Source: Dichetophora obliterata
Taxonomy: Eukaryota; Arthropoda; Insecta; Diptera; Sciomyzidae
Reading direction: 5' to 3'
DNA length: 64,000 bases
NCBI GenBank assembly: GCA_963920525.1
Contig: OY986438.1
Location: 187,999,888-188,063,887, forward strand
Below the pieces are notes generated by a model. That model was not told the origin of the DNA, did not search any database, and worked only from the letters and a program-made list of their open reading frames with translations. Position numbers and translations under genes: made by a program. Of the stretch, positions 12,137 through 23,444 are shown piece by piece; position 1 is the first letter of the stretch; each line of letters begins with the position of its first letter.

Positions 12137-12144
12137 GTTGTGTG

Positions 12145-12831
12145 GTTACTTATACCAAAGCTTTGAACACAATTTCATATAATTATTCAATAAATAGTAT
12201 CATTTTAACACGTAAACAACAGATAAAAGATTTGGGTGTTATGTTCGATTCGAACTTCTGTTTTAATTCTCATTACGACCATATTGTTGCAAAATCTATC
12301 AAAATGGTTGGGTTCATTAAGCGGAATTCCCAAAATTTTAGGGATCCGCACACAATAAAAGCACTTTATGTGTCACTTGTACGTAGTACAATTGAGTACT
12401 GTTCAATTATTTGGAATCCTTTTTATGTCCAACATTCAAATCGTATAGAACGAGTGCAAAGGATTATTACAAGATATGCTCTCAAAAACTTACAATGGCC
12501 CGATGGTCTTCCGTCTTATGATATTCGACGTAAACTTCTTGGTTTACAATCTTTAAAAGAAAGAAGACTATCCTCTTCACTTTTATTTGTTTACCATATT
12601 TTAGTCGGCAAAATTACATCTGCTGAATTATCAAATTGTTTTATTTTGTATGAACCTCAAAGGAATCTGAGAAATACTAGATTATTAGAAGTGAGAATTC
12701 ATAGAACAAATTATGCATTGAACGAACCTGTTAACAGGTGTATTAATTTATGTAACAGCTATGCTCATGCTTTAGATTTCAATTTAACAGAAAATAACTT
12801 TAAACTTAATTTTTTTATGTTATTTAACTAG
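12145..12831 (+). pseudogene. LINE C-terminal region
   Basis: After the hAT-like insert the retrotransposon frame resumes with VTYTKALNTISYNYSIN. It continues through KDLGVMFDSNFCFNSH, the conserved block following the reverse-transcriptase core, then SLVRSTIEYCSIIWNPF and RIERVQRIITRYAL. It ends at a TAG at 12829-12831. Removing the insert and one duplicated 8-mer keeps the frame open, which shows that the insertion is younger than the LINE. An ATG-less upstream extension from 11983 lies inside the hAT end and is not real coding sequence. The short 3' UTR ends in the TAAATAAATAAA tail. Confidence 0.88.
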
Positions 12832-12908
12832 TACTCTATCTGTAATAATTAAGATGAATTGTATAGTCTGTAAGATTTAAAAATATCAGTAGACTGAATA
12901 AATAAATA

Positions 12909-13010
12909 AAATTCTAAGACCGAAAATTAACTTCACGTATTTCAGCGTTTTTGTATATCTTTGCAAAAGTTAAAATTTTACCTACAGTATAATGATTAGA
13001 AAACTAGTAG
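12909..13010 (+). repeat. Dispersed repeat, copy A right part
   Basis: ATTCTAAGACCGAAAATTAA and TTACCTACAGTATAATG match 58664-58745 (ATTCTACGACCGAAAATTAA; TTACCTACAGTGTAAT). This is the continuation of 4464-4716 across the LINE. Confidence 0.75.
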
Positions 13011-13802
13011 AACTTGATTTAACACGAAATGCAATCAATCGCCTTGAAAGTTTCTTGTTAAATAGTAAGTAAGCAATACACGGTGTGCAGAAACCAACTT
13101 TTATTCAACATGAAATGTCGACGCAATCTGAGTATGCAGATGTTTGAAAAAACATCTGCAGATGCAGAATTCATTGTTTTTAAAATCCTATGAGTTCGTT
13201 TAAGGGGGTGAATCCATTTTCTCATAACATTTTCTCTAGTATAACAATTAAAAAATATGTCATCAAAGTTTGAAAAATATAACTTCATATATTTGCAATT
13301 TAATAAAGGAAAAAATTCAATCTAATAATAAACCCGGTAAGAAAACGTCTGTTATTATAAATCAAAAATAGCATATAAGTGTAATTTTTGAATAAAACTA
13401 TCTGGCTAATGTTTGTCCTTATTACCTGTAACACTAATTTTTTTCATTATGTAATGACTTTAATATTTATATATTTATAAATAAAAAAAAAACAACTGCT
13501 TCCAACAACTTTGGTAAATATTTATTCATTGAATTAAGTTTTCTTCGATTCAATTTCAATTTCAATTTATTCGTTTTAAAACGTTATTTGTATAATAAGA
13601 AACAAGTTCTTTTATAATACATCAAAGTTGGTAATGTTACAATATATCTACTTAAGCCTAAGAAAATAAATAATATGCTTAGATTAAACGACTATGACAT
13701 GGCAAATTAATTTTATTAATGGATTTATTATTATTTTTAATTATGATTATTACTTAAAAATAACGATTACATTTTTTTTATTTTTTTTATAGAATTAAAA
13801 AC

Positions 13803-14368
13803 AAGAGTAAGAGTAAGAGTAATGACTCAGGATCAGCGGGATCGTCATACCCGACATTCCATAAGGGAATGCCCTGCTGCAAAGTTGAGAGAATATGTAT
13901 TAACAAATATTAAAAGATTTAAACATGTTCACTTAAAAACTACTCAGTGCTTGGTGGAATAAATATTGATAAAAACAGCAAAGAAATTCATAATAAAAAG
14001 AATATTAGAAAAAAAAAATGAGAAATAAGAGTAGGAATCAAGTATAGGGAAGCAGAGGGAGGTATAGAACGAAGAACTAGAGAAGTAAGAAGAAGTGGTC
14101 ACAATGTATGTTTATTAACTTGAAAAGTAAGAAAAAATGGCTTGTCTAAACATTCTGGTTCCAGCAATAGTTTTAATATGACTTGGTAAACTATTCCATA
14201 ACCTAATGGCGTTAACGAAGAATAATCTTGAGGAATTTAGAAAGTTAAATTTAGGGATAGTAAGCATACGACTTCTTTGTAGTTGACTAAATTGTAATTT
14301 CTCATATAAATAATATGGTGCTTTCGAATGAATCAGCTTGTGTAGGAACAATTCCAATTTTTTTTTTA
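13803..14368 (-). mobile_element. 5'-truncated LINE fragment with ACTCTT tail
   Basis: On the minus strand, the C-terminal tail of a LINE protein (14115-14357) is followed by about 300 bp of 3' UTR and ends in ACTCTTACTCTTACTCTTG at 13803-13822. Such short repeated 3' tails are usual for some non-LTR elements. A potential hairpin, CATTCCCTTATGGAATG, lies near 13855-13875. The fragment interrupts the coding remnant of the DNA transposon at 13079-15933. Confidence 0.7.
14115..14357 (-). pseudogene. LINE protein C-terminal fragment
   Basis: About 80 residues beginning MELFLHKLIHSKAPYYLYEK and containing FFVNAIRLWNSLPSHIK, the conserved LWNSLP motif at the C-terminus of many LINE reverse-transcriptase proteins. 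The rest of the protein is absent because of 5' truncation. It is not a gene of the host. Confidence 0.75.
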
Positions 14369-15640
14369 ATAAAAATTCATTGGTCTATCTCCATTTAGGT
14401 GCTCCAGACAATGAATAAGGTGTTCCAGTGTTACGTTAGCTTTCAATGTTATGGAAAGTTCTGTAGCTTCAAATATTTTTTTAAAGTCTTCAATGTACTC
14501 TTAAAGATTATCACCCTTTTGAGCAGAAAAGCAGCAGTAAACTATCTTGTCCATAGCTTTGAGAGCATTAATGAATGGAACTAATCGTAAATTTCCATTG
14601 TTTTGGTATATGTCAGGATCATTTAGCTTATCTGAGTTTTTCAAAAGGGAACGATAGGCATTGTTTTCAAATGTTTCGCAATGATAGTTTAATCGTGATA
14701 AATTAAATTTTGTTGGCCAAATCAGTGACTTTTGTCTATCGAGGATTGAAACTAATACATCCCAAAACAAGTTATTGACGTATCCCTGCATTACATGTAA
14801 TTTCGAAATAATACACTTTTGAATAACGCAAATATCATCACTTTTATTTAGCAATGGTAGATTTTTAGTGCTATGCCACTTTTTACCTCTTTTTTTACCT
14901 GAACCAAGAGAAGAAAATTTATTAAACTTCTTTCACAAGTTTCCAAAAGTTCTAAATCTTAAAGATTGTTCTATTTGATTCAGTTTTTTAAATTTTGTAA
15001 GCTAACAAAACATCATGGGCATGAATATGAAGCAGTAGCTGTTTGTAGATCATTAACAATTAAAAATAATTTAAAGCCTGCAGTTAATCTGAATGATATT
15101 TCATTGGTTTTTATTAAATCGAACAAAGTTGAAATATTACTATATGATTTCGTAATGTTTGGGACATTACACATCATTATTATCCATTTTACACTTGTGA
15201 ACTTTGCTTCCTTGTTGGCATTGCCCTCTTTATTGCATAGCTTTTCATTAAAAGGTTTATAGTTTTCATCTTCATCTCGATACGATGAAGAATATTTTTC
15301 TGGAAGTATTGTTAAACAAATTTTAGAGAAGCCCAGTCCTTCGTCTGCCATTACCTTCATCATACAATAGTTTCCTATGAAATTGCAAGCTTCTAAAACC
15401 GCATCTTATAATTCAGATGCATCAGCCCATACCACGGGTCGAATTTTTTTATTTGTTTGAAACAACATCAAAGTGTAAATTATCGGTTTTGTTAATATTT
15501 TTCAAAGTATTAACTTTTACAGTAACATGTGAAGCGCAATTTTGTGAAATCGAATTTCAACCATTTCTACTTCGAATTACATTAGCAATATTTCTCGTTT
15601 GTCTGACGCTTGTGCCTGAATATCTCATAATATTATCTAA
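14369..15640 (-). pseudogene. Decayed transposase-like coding remnant
   Basis: Two minus-strand frames remain: 15363-15013 (EGLGFSKICLTILPEKYSSS to TASYSCP) and 14854-14501 (SDDICVIQKCIISKLHVMQG to DKIVYCCFSAQKGDNL). After a stop the second reads on as EYIEDFKKIFEATELSITL and LEHLIHCLEHLNGD, until the LINE insertion at 14368. An N-terminal remnant (SGTSVRQTRNIANVIRSRNG) can be read near 15565-15640. Several stops and frameshifts separate the parts. I recall similar proteins as unnamed insect sequences but cannot assign a family. Position between inverted repeats suggests a transposase. Confidence 0.5.
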
Positions 15641-15933
15641 ATAGTTTTTTTTAAATTATACTCTTTTGCTCTTTTGAATTTATAATAACAAACAATTGAT
15701 TACCGGATACATTTCTAAATGAAATTTTTTTATTTCTTAAATTGCAAATATTTGAAGTTCTATCGTTTTTAAGGACATATTTTTTATTGTTTTACTACTT
15801 ATTTATGATATAAAAAACTGATTTTTTTTACTACAAAGAGTACATTCACCCCCTTAAACGAACTTCAAACATCTGCATACTCAGATTGCGTCGACATTTC
15901 AGGTTGAATAAAAGTTGCTTCGTGCACACCGTG

Positions 15934-17656
15934 AATACGTTGAAATTAATAAAATAAAAAGATCCTTAAAAACAAATAGTAGAAACACCCAGCGATCTGA
16001 ACTTGCTACTTCTTTGTTTTTGTTATATTTAAATGGAACTTTTAGTAACATATAAAAGGCTATCCCACAGTTTTAAGCTGATGAAGAAAAATTTATGTAT
16101 TCTACGGACTATAAGAGCTTATATCTAATATTCAATCAGACTTCAATACAATCGCAAAATGGTGTTACTAGTAATTTACTTGCTTTACTTGGTAATAAGG
16201 ATTTTTTTATTTATGTAAAAATTTTTTAAGAAAACATTATAGATGCGTACAATTTATGTAAAAAATTTAATTTAATTTTTTAAGATTGAAAAAAATAGCT
16301 TAATTTCATAATCCCTTTGTTATATCCTGTAGCTTCGCTACTGACGCAAACAAGTATATTTACTATATACCCGTATATAGAAAAAATTTTCAACGCAGAC
16401 ATAAAAATATTGATATTAACTTCGACAATTTTATTTTCGGCACTAGCGTTTAGCAACTTGAAAATGATAATTCACTTTAAACCATGCTGACGTCAGTATC
16501 CTGATAGGCCAGTAAGTAATAAAGACACTTTTTACCAAGAGCTTGTGGGTTCATTCCTACAGCAGGCAAAAATGTTGATAGAAATGAGTTGTAAGCTACA
16601 TGTGAATTAAAAAATGAGTTTGGTATTTTAATGAAAATTGATTACTACAAAAATAAACAATTTTAGCTTAATCTTCGTTAAGCAAGTGCCGTTTCCACAT
16701 AAGTGCACGGCTTACTTCGTAATACGATAAAAACATGCGTTGAAGTCATATATGATGATACAAAAAAAAATGCATCACATATCATAAAAATTTTTAAGTG
16801 TGTAACATTAAAAAAATCACACTGTGTGGTAGTTGAAAGAAAACAAAGAGATTTTTAAGTGCAAAGCTATTGTTAAAGACTTCGATGTTTAAGGAGCTGA
16901 CCTACAATAATAACAGCAGCAGAAACAACAGCAACAACAACAACAACAGCAACAGTGGTGTAGCTAGGGTTGCTGGCACCCGGGGCTGAAAATAAATTTT
17001 GCACCCCCGGATGGCGGTTATCCTTATCCATATCTAAAAACTCTATACAAAAAATAAAAATTTGTAAATACATACACATACGGGGGTGGAATCGGCCAAA
17101 GTGATAGTTGGTAATCAAAGTCATCACTACTGCTCTACGTGATTACCAGGTGATTATCAAATTGACAATCGCTTTTACCTATCGATTTTATGCGACAGCT
17201 TTTTTGGTTTCATTTTCACATATTTGTAACGTTTTCATATTTTTACTCAAAATAAAATAAGTGTCAAAAATAGAAACGAAAATAATAATTAAGTGAAATA
17301 AATAGCTTCACGTGTACTTCTGTGTATTCTGTATTAACCTATTATAGTGTAAATGATAAAGTGATATGTTTACTTCATTCAGACTATTGTAAGAAAATAA
17401 TGCAGAAAATAATCATTAAAAAAACTACAACTCCTTAGAAGAAATCTACAAAATAAAGACAATATTTTGGATTTCTGTGACTTAAAGAAAAATAATGAAG
17501 TAAATATGGTGGTTAAAGAAAGTGCTAGAGATGAAAAATTTTCGAAGTTTCTAGTAAGAGCTCATATGGCATAACAAACTAAGGCAGAATCCTCTAATTG
17601 TAGGGATTCATGTCTTAAACAATAAGAAACCACTTCATTTTCATAAAATGAAACTA
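15934..17656. other. Stretch without a recognised gene; contains a CAA/CAG run
   Basis: A CAACAACAACAACAACAG-type run lies at about 16912-16960 and gives low-complexity reading frames only. No other feature is supported. Confidence 0.5.
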
Positions 17657-17897
17657 CACAGAAAAAAGGAGTAGAAATTTTACCTTAAAATGTAGAAAAC
17701 TCAACTAAATTAATCCGGTGATTTTCAGTAGACGAATTTGCTTAGGTGCTCTAAAAATTTCAAAATGCTAAAATAATGGAATTGAATTAGGTACTCTTAC
17801 TGCGAGAGTAAATAAAGCACCTAAGTCTTTAGGTGTGTTTTCAACCATAAAATAGATAAGCCACATAATTAATTAGAAGAATTGACAATTTATTTTT

Positions 17898-18290
17898 GAA
17901 GCAATGTCCACTTCAGAGTAGGTAAGCCACCTACTAAGTGTAGAAAAATTATCTATTTATTTAGATGGCAGTGCCTACTTAAGAGTAGAAACGGCAACTA
18001 CATATTTCACAAAATCAACTCTTTATTTTGATAGCATATCTATTCTAGAATTGGAAAATCAATCACTTTTTTTAAAAAATTCGTCTGATTATTTAGATGG
18101 CTTTCTTACTAAAGAGTAGGAACGGCACCTAAATATTTTAGAAAAATAAACTATTTATTTTGATACCATATCTACTTTAGAGTTGGAAAACAACTACTTA
18201 TTTTAGAAAATTCATCCAATTCCTTAGATAATTTTTCCACTTTAATGTAGTTAAGGAAATTTAATTTTTGGAGTAAATAACCAACTAAAT
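17898..18290 (+). repeat. Regular 66-bp tandem array, about six copies
   Basis: GATGGCA/GATAGCA-type words start at 17964, 18030, 18096, 18162 and 18227, 66 bp apart (last step 65). Each is followed by a TCTACTTTAGAGTAGGAAA-like and a TTTAGAAAAAT-like phrase. Units are diverged but the register is kept. Confidence 0.8.
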
Positions 18291-19889
18291 GCATTAACCA
18301 ATCGAAATAAATAAAATAAAGATGAATAAGTTTTGAAATTTAAAATGTGATTTTATTACCTATTATTTTTTTAAATCACTTTTATGACTAATTACAATAA
18401 TAATTATTTAAACATAACATTTTTAATAACAAAAAAATTGCAAAATCAAGTGCAAATAACTGTTCACAAGAAAAAAGAGAGTTATTCTGAGTTTATATAA
18501 GACAAAGTGATTAAAATAGTTGATAATAGTTAGCACATGATAACAACAATAAAAAGTTTGATGGAAAATAGGTTTTTCTTTCGTATTATTAAGTGATTCA
18601 GGAGATACATTGTTTTTCAACCACATATCATGGCCAGCAATTTCTCCATCTGATTGTTCTATAGCCACTGAATTGAAAATTGTTAGTAGAGGGTAAAATA
18701 AATAGAAACAATCTTTTAAAATAAATTATTCTTATATCTCTAACCAACCTTGTACATTTGATTCTTGAGTTATTTCTTCGGGGGCTGCTGATTTTTTTTA
18801 AATTATACCTCCTTTTTATAAAACCTAGTTTCCTATATTTTTTGGAGAAGGCGTAATACCTCTCCGCTAACTTTCGGCGTGTCCCTTTAAAACCAATGTA
18901 TACATACTATAGTTGAATTAAAATAATATTATTTTGTTTTTAAAAATGTAAGATTAAAGAGTGTACACGATAAACTTTTTAATAATTTTGGAGGCGGAGA
19001 AAATATTCCTGCCACGCAAGATATATTCAACCTGGTAGAAGTGGTAGATAAAATTCTCTCTTGTGATAGGACAGCACTTGTCAAAATCAGCTTTTTCAGA
19101 ATAAAAGCAAAGCAAATAACAAAACTTGCAAATTATAATATACCAGGTGTTTGATAGCTTCGGTACCTATATATCATGTTGAATATACCATGTTTGCCAC
19201 GTATGAAACGAGGAAAATTAAATCGCTGTCTCAATTTTATTGTGTACACTCCCTGACGTACTTTATCTTCACATGGAAATAAACTTATTATTTGTTCTGC
19301 AGCTATTTCAAAGTCCTTTTTTTAAATCTTTCTATATTGATGTAGCCAATTTTCCGCAACTATTGTAACAAGCAAGTGCCGTTCTTCAGTTGAAAACGCT
19401 CCGTTTTTTTAAATTTAATATAATCCCTTTTCCGCGAATTGAAGCATAGAATAGATTACCCAAGTTCTGAAAAAAATATAAAATAACCAAATTCTTATGA
19501 ATATTGTGTTTTGATCACATGAGGTTTTTTTTACAGAACTTGACGAAAATTTAAATTTCAACGGATTTGAAAATGGAATAAAGAGAGAAAAATATTAGGT
19601 GGCTTCAAATATTACTGCTTAGCCACTAGAAAAAAAACGCAATTTTTTTTATTAACACTTTCTTGCCAAAGTTATTACAATATAATATAATGATGTGAAA
19701 TAGTGAATACAAACCATATCGGAGACTTCATAAAAATTTAATGAAAATTAAATTTAAAAAATTTTGGGCGAAGTTTTCGGTCTTTTTTTTAAATCCAAAC
19801 ATTAAGTGGATAGTGAAGATTTAAACTAATTTCAAAAAACTTAAGCAATTGTATTAATTCAAGTGACATTTAAAGAAATTTACCGATTT

Positions 19890-20105
19890 GGTAAAGTCAC
19901 TTTGTTAGAAAGGAAGGCGTGGTTTTCATACGATTTGGCGCATTTTCGAACTTGATCTTTATTTTTGAATGAAAATCTTATACCTACGTATTTTGAATTT
20001 CGTTAAGATAGCTGTAACATTACGGCTGTTTTCGTGATCACAGACAGACAGACGAACAGACGGACATAGCTAAATAAGGTCCCCATATAAAAAAGGGATT
20101 GTTAG
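19890..20105 (+). repeat. Dispersed repeat ending in GACAGACAGAC
   Basis: The order is AAAGTCACTTTGT, GGCGTGGTTTTCATACGATT, TTTCGTTAAGATA, then CACAGACAGACAGACGAACA. The same order occurs at 39369-39550 (AAGTCACTTTGTATGGGAGG, GTGTGGTTTTCATCCGATTT, CATAACGATATC, CAGACAGACAGAC). It is a non-coding dispersed repeat. Confidence 0.7.
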
Positions 20106-21512
20106 CGACATTTCGCTGAAAATTTATTCTAGTATGAATACCTGTGAAGTCAGGAATATGCTCCTCCAGCCCCCAATCCCAAAGGAGCTTCATCATCTGG
20201 GAGCAAACGTTAATTGTTGGCAGAACAATTATTTGGTCCCCTCCATTGCCAGTAGTATAAGGGAATAAAATTTATCTATCCGATAGATGTTAAGTTTAAT
20301 ATGTTTTTTAAGTATGTTTGTTTTTCAATGAAATGTTCGAAATTATTTGAAAAAAAATATTGTTGAAAAATTATTGAAAAATGATTTAAGAAAATTTCAA
20401 AATAATTTTTTTTTATAATAAGTGAAGTACGAATTCAACAACTTGCATTAGGTAAAATATATAATAAATTTGGTTATTTTCTAAACAAAATTTCAGTCGA
20501 ATTTACAGTTTTTAATTATGTAAAAAACCTAATGCATGATTGTTTTATTAACTGTGCAAGTAGAAAAGTTGCCGAAAAGATTAGGTGAAGTAGAAAATTT
20601 CAGATTACCTAATTAAGATTAGGTAATAAATCAATTTTTTTATTTTCTGTGTAGTATTTGAAGTTTTTGCATATTTTATCTCTTAAACCAATTGAGCAAC
20701 AATTTTTTTGCATTTTTAGGCTTAGGAGGCCAAAATAAAAATACAAAATATAGCGGATCCAGGCCCTAAAGTAAAATTATGCTTAAAAACATTTATTTTT
20801 CCGCAAAATCAAAAATGGTGGCAAGTATTTAAAATAAAAGAAAAGGTAGCAATAAAAACAAAATATCAAAAGTGATAGAAATTCGGCAGACCCCTGCCGT
20901 GTAGTCTTTATCCTACGGTGCTCCATCGTATGGCACCAATATTTAGCGTCGGCTAAAGCCCCTTCGGAATTCAAAGGATCCACAAGATAAGTTACCCTAA
21001 TTTCACAGCACAGACCAACATTTAAAGTCATTTTTTAACTATTTACATGACCGTGACACCTTCAGCCACTAACATACTTCAAAACCTATGGTACTGTAGC
21101 ATATGTAATCAGGTTTCCTCATCGATTGATGGAAACTACTCAGATTGTTTAGGTTTCCCCGTCATCTGTCCTGAAATTCCAAAGGTAACAGTATATTGAT
21201 CCGGTAGTTGCCTAACTGCTTAACATTTATTGTTTGAAATTATCGAGAAATCTGTCTACCATCACTCTCTTAGTAATTTGCAGGAGTTACCAAACCGAGT
21301 TAAGCATAGTATAACTCACACCGAATTTTCTGGTCTACAAACATAACCAGTGAAACCAATGAAACCCAGAAGGACCACAGCCCATGACAGTCAATACCCA
21401 AGAAAAGGTACCATCAGACAAGGCTCTTCAACATTCCGTCTACAGACCAAAAGTTCTTAGAGCATTTATGTTTGACTGTGACACATGCAGTCACTAGAAC
21501 TGTACATGACTA

Positions 21513-21871
21513 CACAGTAAAAAACTTGAGGGTAAATTTAATCGTTTTTATAACATATGTGTGGTATAAACTTTTTTTATTCCAAATAATTTATAAATTT
21601 TATGCCACTCAATATTATAAAAGTAATAAAACAAATATAATTTAAAAATTGTATATGGATATCATGTGTAAATCAAAATATATTCTGGTTCGAAAGTAAA
21701 AAATTCACCGAAATCGGGAAATTTAAAAATATAGTGGTTTCGATTGGTGTGCTGAGAAAAATGCTCTGGAAAACTTTATAAGATTTGATGGTATAAATTT
21801 TAAAATATTTTTGGTATGGATTTATATGTACACCAAATAGTATAAAATGTATCCTCATATTTTTTACTGTG
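21513..21871. mobile_element. TA-inserted MITE in repeat unit 1
   Basis: Ends are CACAGTAAAAAACTTGAGG and, read inward from the right, CACAGTAAAAAATATGAGG. TA flanks both (21511-21512, 21872-21873). The empty site is visible twice, at about 23935 and 26775, where ATGACTAGGTTA runs without the 359-bp insert. A Tc1/mariner-type or related MITE is likely. Confidence 0.88.
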
Positions 21872-22161
21872 TAGGCTAATATAACCATTGGTTTCCCGGA
21901 TAATTTACTACCGCAAGAAAACCACAATTCTGTTTACGCACCTTCGTTAGCTTAGTTAAGGATTCTTAAAATCCTCTTTCCGAAAACTAGGAAGTGTGCC
22001 GTAGTAAATCATTGGCACTATACAAGGATTCTATGTCTCTTGCATAGAACCCTAATTCGAAAACAAAGGTCTGCAGCCAATGATAGATCAGGTATCTTCG
22101 TCTTGATGGATAACTGCCCTCGTACTTAAAGCTATGTTGGATTCATCGTCCATCGAAAGTA

Positions 22162-23444
22162 TTGGGGGTTGAAATTAGTTTTAAAGGTTTTCTAAGAGAT
22201 GGCGTAACTATCAATAGATAGCATCGGGCACACCTGTGACTATATTCATTTCAAAGCACATTGTCTAAGCTTCATTTTTTAGTATGTGTCATTCCACTGA
22301 AGTGTAAACAACATATATTTTTTTCTCTGTGAACATGTCGACTTTCGTTCCAACAAAACGCAATTTGCGGGAAGGTTTACTTTTGTGCTTCCATTTGAAG
22401 AAAAAAGCGGTTGAAGCACAACGCACGCTTACTGAGGCTTACGGGGACTATGCTCCATCGATTTCTACTTGTGAGTACTGGTTCCGTCGGTTTAAAAGTG
22501 GTGATTTTGATACGGAAGACAAAGAGCGTCCGGGCCAGCCGAAAAAGTTTGAAGATGAGGAATTGGAGGCTTTGCTCGATGAAGACCCGTGTCAAACCCT
22601 TCAAGAATTGTCAGAATCATTGGGAGTCGACTTATCAACGGTCGACAAACGCTTGAAGGCCATGGGAATGATTCAAAAGCAAGGAAATTGCCGTACCAGT
22701 TGAAGCCGAGAGACGTTGAACGGCGATTTTGCATGTGCGAACAACTGCTTCAACGGCATAAAAGGAAGAGTTTTTTTGCATCGTATTGTCACTGGCGATG
22801 AAAAGTGGATCCATTACGATAATCCTAAGCGAAAAAAATCGTGGGGACCACCCGGCCATGCATCAACATCGAGGGCCTAGCCGAATATTCATGGCGCCAA
22901 GCTTATGTTGTGTATTTGGTGGGATCAGAAGGGTGTCGTGTACTATGAGCTGCTAAAACCTAACGAAACCATCACTGGGGAACGCTAACAACAACAATTG
23001 ATGCAATTGAGCCGAGCATTAAAGGTTAAACGGCCGGAATATGCCAAAAGACACGACAAAGTGGTTTTTCAACATGACAACGCACGGCCACATGTTGCAA
23101 GAACCGTCAAGGAAACGTTGGAGGCGCTGAATTGGGATGTGCTACCCCACCCGCCTTATAGCCCAGACATAGCCCCTTCCGACTACCACCTATTCAGATC
23201 GATGACGCATGGCTTGGCTGAGCAGCGCTTCACTTCTTACGAGGATACCAAAAAATGGGTCGATTCGTGGATTGCCTCAAAAGACGAATCGTTCTTCCGG
23301 CGCGGAATCCATATGCTGCCAGAAAGATGGGAAAATGTTGTAGCTAACGATGGACAATACTTTGAATAATATACATTGTACCGTTGTTTCTAAATAAATG
23401 CTCAAAAACCGAAAAAAACCTTTAAAATTAATTCCAACCCCCAA
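22162..23444 (+). mobile_element. mariner element, mauritiana-like
   Basis: Inverted repeats of about 31 bp start TTGGGGGTTGAAATTAGTTT (left) and TTGGGGGTTGGAATTAATTT (right, read inward), with TA on both sides (22160-22161, 23445-23446). At 1283 bp it is the usual mariner length. The empty site is in unit 2 near 27065. The transposase inside is broken, so the copy is dead but nearly complete. Confidence 0.93.
22335..23369 (+). pseudogene. mariner transposase (DD34D), inactivated
   Basis: The first ATG is at 22335 (MSTFVPTKRNLREGLLLCFH); an in-frame GTG six bases upstream is not needed. The two helix-turn-helix regions (about residues 8-110) include STCEYWFRRFKSGDFD. The catalytic part has TGDEKWIHYDNPKRKKSW with the first aspartate, FQHDNARPHVA with the second, and SPDIAPSDYHLF with the third, 34 residues on. 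The C-terminus RWENVVANDGQYFE ends at TAA 23367-23369. Breaks are a frameshift near 22690, one at a T-run near 22775, a TAG near 22878 and a TAA near 22986. LLKP, KSWGPPG and the YHLF block resemble the mauritiana subfamily to which Mos1 belongs. The enzyme would cut and paste the element at TA. Confidence 0.92.

Larger units (their letters stand above)
4717..12908 (+). mobile_element. Non-LTR retrotransposon (CR1/Jockey-type LINE), itself split by two DNA transposons
   Basis: The dispersed repeat copy at 58400-58745 shows the empty site: its AAACTGAATATGCCAC runs directly into TAAATTCTACGACC, whereas here about 8.2 kb lies between the two halves. Once the Transib-like (5256-8053) and hAT-like (10018-12136) insertions are set aside, about 3.3 kb remains. 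It encodes an apurinic-type endonuclease, a reverse transcriptase and a C-terminal domain. The 3' end is AT-rich with a TGAATAAATAAATAAA tail, ending near 12908. The 5' end is truncated, with no first ORF. No clear target duplication is visible. The exact clade is not determined. Confidence 0.85.
13079..15933. mobile_element. Decayed DNA transposon with CACGGTGTGCA ends (possibly CMC/Chapaev-like)
   Basis: Long inverted repeats are present. The left starts CACGGTGTGCAGAAACCAAC and the right, read inward, CACGGTGTGCACGAAGCAAC. Both continue through ATGTCGACGCAATCTGAGTA and, after a ~55-bp insertion on the left side, through GTTCGTTTAAGGGGGTGAAT. AATA flanks both ends (13075-13078, 15934-15937), a candidate 4-bp duplication. 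CAC ends with 4 bp would fit the Chapaev branch of CMC elements, but the transposase remnant is not confidently assigned. A LINE fragment sits inside at 13803-14368. Confidence 0.65.
17657..20651. mobile_element. Candidate TA-inserted element with CACAGAAAA ends
   Basis: The left end is CACAGAAAAAAGGAG and the right end, read inward, CACAGAAAATAAAAA. TA flanks both (17655-17656, 20652-20653). Both ends are rich in TTACCTAAT and GTAGAAAA words. The left part contains a regular 66-bp array and the interior a dispersed GACAGACAGAC-type repeat (19890-20105). Only about 10 bases of the ends match, so this could be two unrelated ends; 3 kb would be long for such an element. Confidence 0.4.

Noticed and set aside
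11983..12144. N-terminal part of the long frame ending at 12831
   Set aside because: It lies inside the right end of the hAT-like element and has no LINE motif; true LINE coding resumes at 12145.
22492..22859. Minus-strand frames of 70-80 codons
   Set aside because: Antisense shadows of the mariner transposase.
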